Shown one piece after another: positions 1 to 7,857 of a stretch of 30,769 nt of DNA. A model generated the notes under the pieces. The model was not told the DNA's origin and did not search any database. It was given only the letters and a program-made list of their open reading frames with translations. The translations under genes were made by a program, and so were the position numbers. This DNA comes from an uncultured Oscillospiraceae bacterium. Its GTDB lineage: Bacteria > Bacillota_A > Clostridia > Oscillospirales > Oscillospiraceae. The DNA is taken from contig CAAEDK010000301.1 in NCBI GenBank assembly GCA_900754605.1, forward strand, positions 1 to 30,769, given 5' to 3'. How positions within the stretch are numbered: the stretch's first letter is position 1; each line of letters opens with the position of its first letter.

Positions 1-2
1 GC

Positions 3-149
3 CTGATTTATTGGAAAATGCATAACGAGCTTATGCAGGCTGCATCTGTAAAGCCAGATACCTTGCTTTTTGTGAAGGCGCAGCTCGGGTGGTCTTCATT
101 TGCCGTTCACTTTTGGAAAAACAGGCAGGAGAGGCGGAGAACTTTTTGA
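3..149 (+). CDS. possible C-terminal fragment of an unknown protein, cut by the window edge
   Basis: An open frame enters from the left edge and stops with TGA at 147-149, giving 48 residues that include an LGWSSFAVHFWKN stretch and a basic tail (RQERRRTF). I do not recognise a family. The frame is short and has no partner to confirm it, so it could be chance. More sequence to the left would settle it. Confidence 0.25.
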   Translation: MIYWKMHNELMQAASVKPDTLLFVKAQLGWSSFAVHFWKNRQERRRTF

Positions 150-574
150 AGGTAAAACATTATGTAAAGTTTAGACGCTTTTTTGGGCGGTGGAAAAGCG
201 CAAAAAGAGAAGATGGTAAATTTATACAATTTACAAAAAATATTGAAAATAAATAGAAAATTCGCGTGTGGAAAATCATGTGGAAAATGTGAATAACTCT
301 TTGTAAAAAGAAATTATCAAATAAATTATGTAAATGCTGAAAAGAACGGAAGACTGCAAAAGAAGGGAGTCAACAGAAAATAATGACAGAATTTGTCGAA
401 GTTTCTTGGGAAAATCACAACAGAATTTCCTGTTGTAATGGGCGGAATTCGGGGGAAAAGCGTAGGAAATAAGCTAATCGCCTGAAAATATTTTGAAGGA
501 ATTCCTTCAAAATACAAAATGTAATATACAGGAATTGCCATGCAGAGAGTGTGGCAGGAAATCAAAAGAATCTG

Positions 575-603
575 TTGACGTCCGTCAAAAAATATGATAA
601 AAT
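575..603 (+). promoter_or_regulatory. sigma-A type promoter of tRNA-Thr
   Basis: TTGACG at 575-580 and TAAAAT at 598-603 are separated by exactly 17 bases. The first tRNA base lies about 53 bases past the -10 box, a normal leader length for a tRNA transcript. The match is seen in the sequence; use in vivo is inferred. Confidence 0.6.
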
Positions 604-655
604 ATATCCTGTTCTGGATGTGCCTTTCCAAAAACACCATGTCATGAATTGATAA

Positions 656-731
656 GCTAATGTAGCTCAGTCGGTAGAGCAGCTGATTCGTAATCAGCAG
701 GTCGTGTGTTCGAGTCACATCATTAGCTCCA
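656..731 (+). tRNA. tRNA-Thr (anticodon CGT)
   Basis: The acceptor stem GCTAATG (656-662) pairs fully with CATTAGC (721-727). This is followed by discriminator T and an encoded CCA (729-731). The D arm is TAGCTCAGTCGGTAGAGC, and the anticodon arm is GCTGA-TTCGTAA-TCAGC with anticodon CGT at 689-691. The T arm is GTGTG-TTCGAGT-CACAT. All arms are intact, so this is the functional copy. Its 3' half, from the second anticodon base, recurs at 10055-10099, which marks this gene as the integration site of an island. Confidence 0.97.
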
Positions 732-734
732 AAA
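690..734 (+). repeat. left copy of 45-bp direct repeat (putative attL in tRNA-Thr)
   Basis: Bases 690-734 are identical to 10055-10099. The identity starts at the second anticodon base and runs through the encoded CCA plus three As. Tyrosine integrases commonly recombine in the anticodon or T loop of tRNA genes and duplicate the 3' part, so this looks like one end of an integrated island. It is inside the complete tRNA. Confidence 0.85.
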
Positions 735-768
735 AGTGCCTGAAATCCGCGGATTTCAGGCACTTTTT
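731..768 (+). terminator. perfect palindromic terminator after tRNA-Thr
   Basis: Positions 731-768 form a perfect 38-bp palindrome centred on CCGCGG, starting with AAAAA and ending with TTTTT. It would work as an intrinsic terminator on either strand. It lies on the island side of the 45-bp repeat, so the island seems to have replaced the tRNA's native terminator, which is probably the hairpin now found just after 10099. Confidence 0.8.
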
Positions 769-802
769 GCTGTAAAAAATTGTATATTTCAGGCAGGTGG
801 AC

Positions 803-2345
803 TGCTCCCTGTCAAGTAGAGAAAGCAAGAAATAAAAACTATGCAGAGGATTCTATATCGTGTAGGATTTTCTGTATAGTTTTTATTTTGCTGAAGCTGC
901 GATCAATCCGACGGTGTCATACAGCCAATCTTTTTCTGGCACCGGTCGTTGTTATAAAAATCAATATATGCGCAGATCGCCTCCCGCAGAGTTTCGTGAT
1001 CCTCGAAATGATAGAGGTAATACATTTCTGTTTTCAGGATTCCTTAGAATCCTCCATTGGGGCGTTGCCAAGGTAGCGCCCCACACGGGACATGCTGTGG
1101 CATACCTCAGCGCGTTTCATTTCTTTTCGGAAGGAACGACTGGTATATTGGACGCCCCGGTCGCTGTGCAGCAGTGGTTTTGCGTCCGGATATTTCTGAA
1201 ACGCTTGATCGAAGGTGTCCAGAACAAGAGGTGTATTATTGCGGCGGCTCAGGGAGAACGCAACGATATTCCTTCCGTACAGATCCGGCACAGCACTCAA
1301 GTACGCCTTGCTGATGGAGCCATATTTGAACTCTGTTACGTCAGTCACCCACTTCTCATTCTGCCAGTCAGACGAAAACTCTCTGTTCAGGACATTTTCC
1401 GCGACGTATTCTGACGGAGTTTTCTTCTTATACAGCCGCTTTTTCTTCCTGCATACAGACCGCAGGCCAAGCACACGCATAAGACGGTAGATTCGTTTCA
1501 AGTTGTACTTTAACCCATACCGGCGATCCAAAATAATTTTCATCTGCCGGTATCCAGGAATGCCGCGCTGGGCTTGATAAATTTCGGTAATAAGCCCGGC
1601 CAGCTTCTCATCTTCCATTTGCTTTTGGCTCACGGTGCGGTTGAGGCATTTGTAATATACCCGGCCCTGCTGAAGCTTCCGATGCAGCACAGCCTCCATT
1701 TCCAGCTTAAGATTGACCGTTTTGAGCTGCTTATTCTCAGTAACCCAATCGGAAAGTTCTCTGGGGCATTTTCTCTCATGCCTCAGGCTGTTGATGCCTG
1801 CCGCATGATATTTCCGCACCCAGCTGTAGACCTGCTGGGATGTAAACCCAAAGAGATCTGCTGTCAGGGCGTAGTCCCTGTCATGGGTGATGCAGAATTC
1901 CGCCGCCTGTTTCTCTTCTCCACTGATCTTGGCCATACACGTACCCTTCCTGGCTCCGACCGCGGGACGGAACTCTTTTTGGCCATTATACAACGAAACC
2001 CACTTCTCAAGCTGTGTTCTCGATCGAATCTACAGATATCCTCTTCACTCATCCGCCCGGACAAATAGACTTCTACCGCTTCGCACTTGATCTCCTCGGA
2101 GTAGTGATGTTTTCCAGCCCAATGGCATAGACCTTCCGTGCCAAACATTTCATATTTTGTAGTGTGCTCCGGCTCACGTCAAATCTTGCTGCGGACTGAT
2201 TGAGACTTTCCATTCCAATGAGACTGTGTTTTACCGCAATGATTTTTATTTCCAAACTCACGTAATTCACCACTAACATAAGAATGCTCTCCATCTGAAG
2301 TAGTTGAAGATTTTTACTCTCTGCTTGTCTACTCTATGGGGAGCA
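803..2345 (-). mobile_element. decayed IS3-family insertion sequence, about 1.54 kb
   Basis: The ends are imperfect inverted repeats. The left begins TGCTCCC at 803 and continues to about 840; the right, at 2308-2345, reads TGCTCCC on the minus strand. After that, both share a GTAGA/AAGCA/AAAA pattern. The 5'-TG...CA-3' termini and the length fit the IS3 family. I see no matching target duplication: the flanks GGAC and TATC differ, which suggests rearrangement or age. The transposase inside has several frameshifts, so the element is probably immobile. Confidence 0.75.
903..2294 (-). pseudogene. IS3-family transposase, broken by frameshifts and a nonsense codon
   Basis: The reading frame shifts several times. 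An N-terminal helix-turn-helix (ATG at 2294, with LNQSAARFDVSRSTLQ) continues in a second frame (1864-2148, YSEEIKCEAVEVYLSG) and then in a third (1034-1993). The third has a second helix-turn-helix (ADLFGFTSQQVYSWV), the HTH_21-like region and the integrase core: TDVTEF, LHSDRGVQYTS and a Glu 36 residues after the second Asp (NAPME), the DDE triad with D(35)E spacing. Just past that Glu, one base is missing and TGG has become TAA. The remaining C-terminus (ILKTEMYYL to GCMTPSD) is still readable down to TGA at 903-905. It would have catalysed IS transposition; it is now dead. Confidence 0.85.
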
Positions 2346-2376
2346 TATCAGAAAATCAGCGAAAACAGGATTCAGG

Positions 2377-3054
2377 TTATCTCAAATAACTGGTTAATCG
2401 GAAAAGCTTTTCTTTGTCTAGGATTGTGACGGAGCCGCGGGAGGTTGAAACGATGTTCAAATCCCGCAGATTTCGGAATGCGCGCGCCACGTCCAGGCGG
2501 CTTTCGCCGATAATGTCTCCAATATCATCTTGAGTTAAAATAAGCCCGTTCTGGCGGTATACGTTATACAAAGAACTATTGGAGTACAAAAAATTACATA
2601 CTTTTGTAAAAGCTCCGCAATTTGACAGAAAAAATGTCTCAAATTCATAGCGGTTATGCTGAAAAGCAATCCAATCATAATTTGCGGTGCGCAATGCGGC
2701 GGAGCTTTCAAACAGTTTGTGATACGTTGCCTGCTTCAGGCATATGGCGTCCACATCTGTCAGGGTCTGGGATTTGAAGTAGTCTTTGTAGACGAAGTTT
2801 TTTTCCGAAACCGGCAGACATAGGGAGTACGGGATCAGAGTACCGGGTCCAAAGATGCCGGTCACCTTTTCCGTACCGTTCTCGTGCACAAAAAAGTATT
2901 TGGAAAGGCCGTTGACCGTATAAAAAATATTCCGGATCTTATAGTCCGTGGGAATGGCTTCGCCCTTCCGGAAGTGGACCGGGACACCGCTCTGACGGAA
3001 GAGCTCTTCAAATTCCCCAAAATGAGAATCGTAGTATATGTCGGAAAGCTTCAT
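2377..3054 (-). CDS. Crp/Fnr-family transcriptional regulator
   Basis: This 225-residue protein has the Crp/Fnr layout. The N-terminal half is a cyclic-nucleotide-binding-like beta barrel (about 20-125, with RKGEAI and GIFGPGTLIPYSL), followed by a long dimer helix. The C-terminal winged helix (about 165-220) contains LTQDDIGDIIGESRLDVARAFRNL. I chose ATG at 3054, because GGAGGA sits 7 bases upstream, over the in-frame TTG at 3069. No four-cysteine FeS cluster pattern is seen, so a small-molecule ligand is more likely than oxygen sensing; the ligand is unknown. It is divergent from the TRAP/dehydratase operon, and the 233-bp gap between them carries a paired TTGCAA motif. It is therefore the obvious candidate regulator of that operon. 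Confidence 0.85.
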   Translation of the reverse strand: MKLSDIYYDSHFGEFEELFRQSGVPVHFRKGEAIPTDYKIRNIFYTVNGLSKYFFVHENGTEKVTGIFGPGTLIPYSLCLPVSEKNFVYKDYFKSQTLTDVDAICLKQATYHKLFESSAALRTANYDWIAFQHNRYEFETFFLSNCGAFTKVCNFLYSNSSLYNVYRQNGLILTQDDIGDIIGESRLDVARAFRNLRDLNIVSTSRGSVTILDKEKLFRLTSYLR

Positions 3055-3073
3055 GGTTTTCTCCTCCAAAACA

Positions 3074-3134
3074 CTTGCAAAGATCTCGCAAAAATTTATG
3101 CACTATGTATCAAATGAGATATACACTTTGCAAG
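3074..3134. promoter_or_regulatory. paired inverted TTGCAA sites, candidate operators for the Crp/Fnr regulator
   Basis: CTTGCAAAG at 3074-3082 is the exact inverse complement of CTTTGCAAG at 3126-3134. Both contain the palindrome TTGCAA. One lies just upstream of the regulator's ribosome site and the other overlaps the putative -35 of the rightward operon. This arrangement suits a dimeric regulator that controls both directions. Binding is inferred. Confidence 0.45.
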
Positions 3135-3155
3135 AAAGTCAGTATATTCCATAAT
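3128..3155 (+). promoter_or_regulatory. putative promoter of the catabolic operon
   Basis: TTGCAA (3128-3133) and CATAAT (3150-3155) are 16 bases apart, just upstream of the ribosome site of the leader ORF at 3173. The -35 coincides with one arm of the inverted TTGCAA pair, so a bound regulator would either block or contact RNA polymerase. Confidence 0.45.
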
Positions 3156-3172
3156 GAAAGGAGGACCTTTCG

Positions 3173-3298
3173 GTGAAAAAAAGCAAAATTCATCGAAGAC
3201 AGAGTTCCTCCGGCCGTCAGAGGAAATATACCACAGGGATAGGGGATTTTCAAGCGGCCAAAAGTCTGGAAGGGGTGTGTTGCTTTTGTGAAAATTGA
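3173..3298 (+). CDS. possible 41-residue leader peptide, coupled to the dehydratase gene
   Basis: A GTG at 3173 follows AAAGGAGG at 3157-3164 with ideal 8-base spacing, the best ribosome site in this gap. The frame encodes a basic peptide (MKKSKIHRRQ...) with a CCFC motif near its end. It stops with TGA at 3296-3298, 11 bases inside the next gene. Its ribosome site lies in a small hairpin (GAAAGG-AGGA-CCTTTC, 3156-3171), and a second hairpin (TTCCTC/GAGGAA, 3205-3225) lies within the ORF. The overlap suggests translational coupling with the dehydratase. I recognise no family; it may be a leader peptide or a chance frame. Confidence 0.4.
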   Translation: MKKSKIHRRQSSSGRQRKYTTGIGDFQAAKSLEGVCCFCEN

Positions 3299-4487
3299 GA
3301 GTGTCGATATTTTCCTGCTGCGCCATAGCGGGCATTCGTATTCTGATTATCCGTTTCAGCCCGTTGTGTGCCGTATCAATACAGACGAGGGGATCTGCGG
3401 CTTCGGGGAAGCGGGGATCTCTATCGGGCCTGGTGAAAACGGTGTGGCGCATATGCTGAAGGACCTTTCGGAGATGATTTTGGGAAAGGATCCACTGGAC
3501 AACGAGGTGATCTGGGAGGACCTTCACAATCGCCTTTACGGCCATCTCAGCGGCGGGGGCGTCGTGGTTTACTCCGCCATGAGCGCCATCGATATCGCTT
3601 TGCTGGATATCAAGGGAAAGGCGCTGGGTGTGCCCATCTACCGGCTTCTGGGCGGAAAGCATAACGCAGAGCTGCGCTGCTACCTGTCCCAGGCGCAGAC
3701 AGGGTACGGAGAGCAACTGGCGCCTCTGGGAAAAGCTGCAGAGTATGCGCAGACCTGCCGAAAGATCATGGCGGATGGCTTTAAGGCGGTGAAGATCAAC
3801 TTCCTCTCTTATGACCGGCAGGGGAAAAAGATCCCCAGAATAGAGACGACCGGCCCGTTGACAGCGCAGCTACGGGAAATGCTGGAAGAGCGGCTGTGTG
3901 CGATTCGGGAAGAATGCGGGTACGGATTGGAGATCATCATGGAGAACCTGTGTGCTTCGGATGCTACCTCCGCCCGGGGAATCGCTGAGATCGCAAAAAA
4001 ATACCGGGTGCTGTTCATCGAGGAGGCAACTGCTAATTTTAATCCGGAGCTCTACCGCGTGATCGCACAAAGTACATTTATTCCCCTCTCCGCCGGCGAG
4101 CGGGTCCATACAAGATGGGAATTTTACCAGCTCCTGCGGCACAACGCTGTGTCCGTGATACAGCCGGATATCTGCAATACGGGGGGATTGTCCGAGGCAA
4201 AGAAGATCTGCGACCTGGCACAGCTGTTTGATGTCAGAGTACAGGCACACGTGGCGGGCACTCCGCTGACGGAGGCGGCCGCCATGCACCTGGAAGCAGC
4301 CATTCCCAATTTCTTCTATCATGAGTATTTTTATATGTCTCTCAGACCCGAATGCCGCTCTTATGGGAAGTATATCTATGCGCCGCAAAACGGCATTCTT
4401 CGTCCGCCGGAACTCCCTGGCCTGGGACAGGAGCTTTCCGACCAGGCGATGGCAGAAGCTGTGGGGCGCTTGGTCGTAAAAAGATAA
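3288..4487 (+). CDS. mandelate racemase/muconate lactonizing enzyme family (enolase superfamily), probable acid-sugar dehydratase
   Basis: This 399-residue protein matches the enolase superfamily. The N-terminal capping domain spans about 1-125 (VCRINTDEGICGFGEAG, AIDIALLDIKGKALGVPIYRLLGG), followed by a TIM barrel. Visible catalytic features are Lys166 and Lys169 in FKAVKIN at the second strand, metal ligands Glu219 (IIMEN), Glu245 (FIEEA) and Glu271 (SAGER), and the Asp294 (IQPD) and His321 (VQAHVAG) pair. A His/Asp dyad with a single-Lys side is typical of sugar-acid dehydratases such as the galactonate/mannonate types, so abstraction of a proton next to a carboxylate followed by loss of water is likely. 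The substrate cannot be read from sequence. The start is GTG at 3288, with GGAAGGGG about 12 bases upstream. It is the first enzyme gene of the operon. Confidence 0.85.
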   Translation: MKIESVDIFLLRHSGHSYSDYPFQPVVCRINTDEGICGFGEAGISIGPGENGVAHMLKDLSEMILGKDPLDNEVIWEDLHNRLYGHLSGGGVVVYSAMSAIDIALLDIKGKALGVPIYRLLGGKHNAELRCYLSQAQTGYGEQLAPLGKAAEYAQTCRKIMADGFKAVKINFLSYDRQGKKIPRIETTGPLTAQLREMLEERLCAIREECGYGLEIIMENLCASDATSARGIAEIAKKYRVLFIEEATANFNPELYRVIAQSTFIPLSAGERVHTRWEFYQLLRHNAVSVIQPDICNTGGLSEAKKICDLAQLFDVRVQAHVAGTPLTEAAAMHLEAAIPNFFYHEYFYMSLRPECRSYGKYIYAPQNGILRPPELPGLGQELSDQAMAEAVGRLVVKR

Positions 4488-4527
4488 CGATATGACTGGA
4501 CGCGTAAAGGAGGATCACTATGAAAAA

Positions 4528-5544
4528 ATGCTATCTCTTATGCTGGCGATTTCCTGCATCCTGCTGACCTGCATCGGCTGCGGCGGTATGGAGACGGGGG
4601 ATGCGGCCGGAGAAGGCGCCACCTCGGGTGAGACTGTTGTGTGGAAAATGGCCACACAGGATACCGCGGATTCCGCCAATGGCCTGGGCTGTGAAAAGTT
4701 TGCAGAACTGATCGCGGAAAAGACAGACGGGCGCTATCAGATCGAGGTCCATGCCAACGGCACCCTGACGACGCCAGCCGACAGCATTCAGGATATCCAG
4801 ATGGGCACCATTGAGCTTTCTCTGGTCAACGTCTCCGTACTGACGGGCAGCGTGGAAGGCCTGGGCGTGTTTGATATGCCCATGCTGATCAAGGACAATG
4901 CGCAGGCGGACGCAGTGACACTGGACCATCTGGATTATTGGCAGGATATGATGGAGAAGGAAGGCGGCTTTTCGTGTCTGACCATTTTTGAGACCGGCTG
5001 GAGAACCATCACCAACAACAAGCGGGAGATCCGCAGCGCTGCGGACTGCGAGGGTTTGCGGATCCGCGTCATGCAGAACAACAACTATATCGATATCTGG
5101 CAGCGGCTGGGCTGCGACCCCGTTCCCATGGATATGGCGGAGGCGTTCACCGCCATGCAGCAAGGCGCCATTGATGGGCAGGACAACCCCGCCATTTTCT
5201 GCATCAGTAATAATATCCCGGAGGTCAACAAGTATTTCAGCCCCATCAACTATATTTACTCCTGCATCCCGGTTATTATGAACACTGCCGCCTGGGATTC
5301 CCTAAGCTCTGAGGATCAGGAGATTTTTGCCGAGTGTGCCTATGAGGCGGCGGTTTATCAGCGAGAGGCCGCTCGCCAGCAGGAGCAGGAGGCTTACGCA
5401 GAGATGGAAGAGAAGGGCGTCACGATCACGTACGACGTGGATCGGGAATCCTTCCAGAGGATCCTGCAGCCCATGGTGGAAGAAAACTATGACAAGTATG
5501 CGGATTCTATCGATCTGATCAATTCCTGCGCGGAGGCGGCGTAA
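4528..5544 (+). CDS. dctP: TRAP transporter substrate-binding protein (DctP family), start region frameshifted
   Basis: This is a periplasmic-type binding lipoprotein, 338 residues from ATG 4528. It has a hydrophobic signal, LMLAISCILLTCIGC, with the last Cys as the likely lipidation site. The DctP fold then follows (FAELIAEKTDGRYQIEV, TIELSLVNVS, GLRIRVMQNN with the conserved carboxylate-binding Arg, AFTAMQQGAIDGQDNP). It should capture a carboxylated substrate outside the membrane and pass it to the Q/M permease. Oddly, the ideal start, ATG 4520 behind AAAGGAGG, is in the wrong frame and stops after 15 codons. One extra A in the six-A run would restore MKKMLSLMLAIS, with the positive charges a signal peptide needs. 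As written, translation must begin at 4528 with a 14-base spacing and no charged n-region. Confidence 0.85.
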   Translation: MLSLMLAISCILLTCIGCGGMETGDAAGEGATSGETVVWKMATQDTADSANGLGCEKFAELIAEKTDGRYQIEVHANGTLTTPADSIQDIQMGTIELSLVNVSVLTGSVEGLGVFDMPMLIKDNAQADAVTLDHLDYWQDMMEKEGGFSCLTIFETGWRTITNNKREIRSAADCEGLRIRVMQNNNYIDIWQRLGCDPVPMDMAEAFTAMQQGAIDGQDNPAIFCISNNIPEVNKYFSPINYIYSCIPVIMNTAAWDSLSSEDQEIFAECAYEAAVYQREAARQQEQEAYAEMEEKGVTITYDVDRESFQRILQPMVEENYDKYADSIDLINSCAEAA

Positions 5545-5604
5545 CCGTTGACAGCTTCGAGGGCGGGGCGCTGGGCTCCGCCCCCTGAAAAAGGAGGGGT
5601 GATG

Positions 5605-6123
5605 ATGAGAAGTGAAAATGTGATTGGTCGGATTATGCGGGTAATTTCGATTGCGATTTCCGTCATGCTTGTGGTGATTGTTCTGGTGATCTGTGCCCAG
5701 ACTTTTTTTCGCTACGTAGTGTTCAAAAGTCTCTCCTGGTCGGAAGAGGTGTCCCGATTTTTATTTGCAATTTTGGTGTCCTGGGGCATTTGCATAGGAA
5801 TCCAGAGGGATTCACTTATTCGCGTGGATATCATTGATAAAAAATTTTCTCCCAAAGCGATGGGGATTTTCAGAATCCTTTATGCACTCTCCGGCATGTT
5901 TGTCTGTGCGGTGCTTACCATATACAGCAAAACACAGATCGCGCTGGGGTGGACACGTAGCAGCGACGCGCTGCAGATTCCCATGGCATGGATCTATATC
6001 GCGATGGAGATTGGATATGTTCTGGCGCTGTTGTCGGCCATTTTAAAGCTTCTGCAAGAAATTTTATCCTACTGCAGAATGTGGCGGGCAGATAAGCCTA
6101 TGAAAGGAGGCGATTCTCTGTGA
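5605..6123 (+). CDS. dctQ: TRAP transporter small permease (DctQ family)
   Basis: This 172-residue membrane protein has four predicted helices: about 15-37 (ISIAISVMLVVIVLVICAQTFF), 48-68 (FLFAILVSWGICIGI), 88-110 (ILYALSGMFVCAVLTIY) and 125-150 (MAWIYIAMEIGYVLALLSAILKL). The WSEEVSRFLF motif after helix 1 and the RVD motif are hallmarks of the family. I prefer ATG 5605 (7 bases after AAGGAGG) to ATG 5602 or the upstream TTG at 5548. It works with the DctM subunit to import the ligand handed over by DctP, driven by a sodium or proton gradient. Its end overlaps the start of dctM (GTGA), so the two are translationally coupled. Confidence 0.9.
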   Translation: MRSENVIGRIMRVISIAISVMLVVIVLVICAQTFFRYVVFKSLSWSEEVSRFLFAILVSWGICIGIQRDSLIRVDIIDKKFSPKAMGIFRILYALSGMFVCAVLTIYSKTQIALGWTRSSDALQIPMAWIYIAMEIGYVLALLSAILKLLQEILSYCRMWRADKPMKGGDSL

Positions 6124-7406
6124 GCACGCCGATTATTCTTCTCTTAGTTATTATGGTGGGCGGGATTTTGCTGGGGTTTCCTATCGTATGGGCGATGATG
6201 AGCGGATGCATCGCCTGCCTGATGCTGGAGCCGAATTTGGTTTTGACGATCGTGCCCCAGAAGGTGTTCCTGGGCCTGAACAACTTTGCATTTTTGGCAA
6301 TCCCCTGCTTCCTTCTGTGCGGAGATATCATGGCCCGGGGCGGTCTTTCCAGGCGCCTTTGTGATTTCTGCAATGCCCTGGTGGGCTGGCTGAAAGGCGG
6401 ACTTTCCATCGTGGCCATTATTGCCTGTGCTATTTTTGCGGCGATCTCCGGCTCCGCTGTTGCTACTACAGCGGCGATTGGAGGTATCATGCATCCGGAG
6501 ATGGTGAAACGGGGATATTCCAGTCCCTATTCCGCGGCGCTGCCTGCGGTAGCCGGGACTTTGGGCATCATTATTCCGCCCAGCATTGTGTTCGTGATCT
6601 ATGGAAATATTACCGGGACATCTATTTCTCAGCTGCTGATGGCAGGCGTGGTCCCCGGTGTGCTCTGCGCGGCGGCGCTGTGCGTTTTGGCGTATATCAT
6701 CGCCAGAAGGCGCAGCTATGAAGTTGACCAGATGTTTTCCTGGCGGGGACTGGGGCAATCCTTCCTGCGATCCGTTTTTGCGCTGCTGATGCCGCTGATC
6801 ATCCTGGGCGGTATATACGCAGGCATCTGCACGCCCACGGAGTCCTCGGCCATCGCCTGCCTCTATGGTGCCATCGTATGCTTTGTGGCCTACCATGACC
6901 TTACCTTCAAGAGCTTCTGCAAAGTTCTGGAAAGCACGGCTGTCAGTGTTTCCACGCTGATGCTACTGGTGGTGACAGCCCAGGTGGTGGGATTCCTGTT
7001 CACCTATTACAGCATCCCCACCACAGTAGCAAACTTTTTCCTGGAGCATGTGGCCAGCAAGACGGGCTTTATCCTCATCACCATCGCAATTATGGTGCTC
7101 TGTGGCATGTTCCTAGATACCTCTGCCAACAATCTGATCCTGGGCCCAATTTTCTCGCCCATTGCCGCCATGTATGGCATGGACCCGGTTCACTTTGGCC
7201 TGATCTTTGTATTCCTGCTGGCTCTTGGACAGGCTACTCCGCCTTTCGGTACCTGCCTCTTTGTGAGCTGCACTTTGAATAACGACACGTTCTCCGATGT
7301 GGTGAGGGAAAGCTTCCCCTTTATGATCACGGAGTTGGCCTGTATCATCCTGTTTGCCTTTGTGCCCGGACTGAGCACCTGGCTACCCGGCATGATGCAG
7401 GGATAA
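6120..7406 (+). CDS. dctM: TRAP transporter large permease (DctM family)
   Basis: This 428-residue, highly hydrophobic protein has about 12 membrane helices and is full length for the family. Family signatures include MVGGILLGFPIVWAMMSG at the start, FLAIPCFLLCGDIM and SGSAVATTAAIGGIMHPEM around 105-122, GTLGIIIPPSIVFVIYG around 150-165, and TPTESSAIACLYG. The GTG at 6120 overlaps the dctQ stop by four bases, and GAAAGGAGG lies just upstream. It forms the ion-coupled transport channel of the TRAP system, and with dctP and dctQ the importer is complete. Confidence 0.93.
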   Translation: MSTPIILLLVIMVGGILLGFPIVWAMMSGCIACLMLEPNLVLTIVPQKVFLGLNNFAFLAIPCFLLCGDIMARGGLSRRLCDFCNALVGWLKGGLSIVAIIACAIFAAISGSAVATTAAIGGIMHPEMVKRGYSSPYSAALPAVAGTLGIIIPPSIVFVIYGNITGTSISQLLMAGVVPGVLCAAALCVLAYIIARRRSYEVDQMFSWRGLGQSFLRSVFALLMPLIILGGIYAGICTPTESSAIACLYGAIVCFVAYHDLTFKSFCKVLESTAVSVSTLMLLVVTAQVVGFLFTYYSIPTTVANFFLEHVASKTGFILITIAIMVLCGMFLDTSANNLILGPIFSPIAAMYGMDPVHFGLIFVFLLALGQATPPFGTCLFVSCTLNNDTFSDVVRESFPFMITELACIILFAFVPGLSTWLPGMMQG

Positions 7407-7430
7407 AGATTTCATGTGAGGTGTGTGAAT

Positions 7431-7841
7431 ATGAGTTTTGCAGCAAATGTGCAGAATTGGAATGACTGTGTGTGGACGGACGTGCGGGAGAAGATGCGCG
7501 TTCTGGCATATCAGGGAGAGAACCTGACTGCCACGCTGACGGAGGTCTCCGCCGGCCATACTCCCGGGCCACACCGGCACATATACGAACAGCTCGTGCT
7601 GATCCTCCAGGGTGAATGCGACTTTTTCATCGATGGCACGCCATACCATCTGATGCCTGGGTGTTTGGTAGACATCCCGGCGAATATCGAGCATTATATC
7701 GTGGCCAAAGGAGAGGTGCCCGTGCTCAATCTGGATGTGTTTGCACCGCGACGCCCTGAACGCGAGGAGAGCCGCCGCGCTCAGACGCCCCGGGAGAGGG
7801 CGGCGATCCCGCTGTTTGAAGAGCAGAACGCGGAAATGTGA
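7431..7841 (+). CDS. cupin-domain protein
   Basis: This 136-residue protein has a single cupin beta barrel. The first motif is visible as GHTPGPHRHIYEQLVLILQGE: His, His and Glu as metal ligands, with PGPHRH in place of the usual GxxxxHxH. The second is PGCLVDIPANIEHYIVA with a third His. The C-terminal 30 residues are basic and look disordered. Its place between the transporter and the aldolase suggests a role in the same pathway, for example a sugar-acid isomerase/epimerase or a small sensory cupin; the reaction cannot be told from sequence. The start is ATG 7431, with GAGGTG 8 bases upstream; in-frame GTG 7416 is less likely. Confidence 0.8.
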   Translation: MSFAANVQNWNDCVWTDVREKMRVLAYQGENLTATLTEVSAGHTPGPHRHIYEQLVLILQGECDFFIDGTPYHLMPGCLVDIPANIEHYIVAKGEVPVLNLDVFAPRRPEREESRRAQTPRERAAIPLFEEQNAEM

Positions 7842-7857
7842 CAAAGGAGCGTCTGCC

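Larger units (their letters stand above)
1..655. other. AT-rich leader region upstream of tRNA-Thr
   Basis: This stretch holds no convincing complete gene. It is clearly richer in A and T than the rest of the window, especially 180-320. The only things I can support in it are a possible C-terminal gene fragment at its left edge and the promoter of tRNA-Thr at its right end. An ORF on the minus strand (326-763) reads through the antisense of the tRNA and is spurious. Confidence 0.6.

Noticed and set aside
326..763. Minus-strand ORF with a GANDVTRTHDLLITNQLL stretch
   Set aside because: It is the antisense of tRNA-Thr, a well-known false protein. The related frame at 9937-10182 and the tRNA-Ala antisense frames at 15071-15450 are false for the same reason.
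914..1414. Plus-strand ORFs across the insertion sequence
   Set aside because: The transposase motifs read on the minus strand; the plus-strand frames are shadows.
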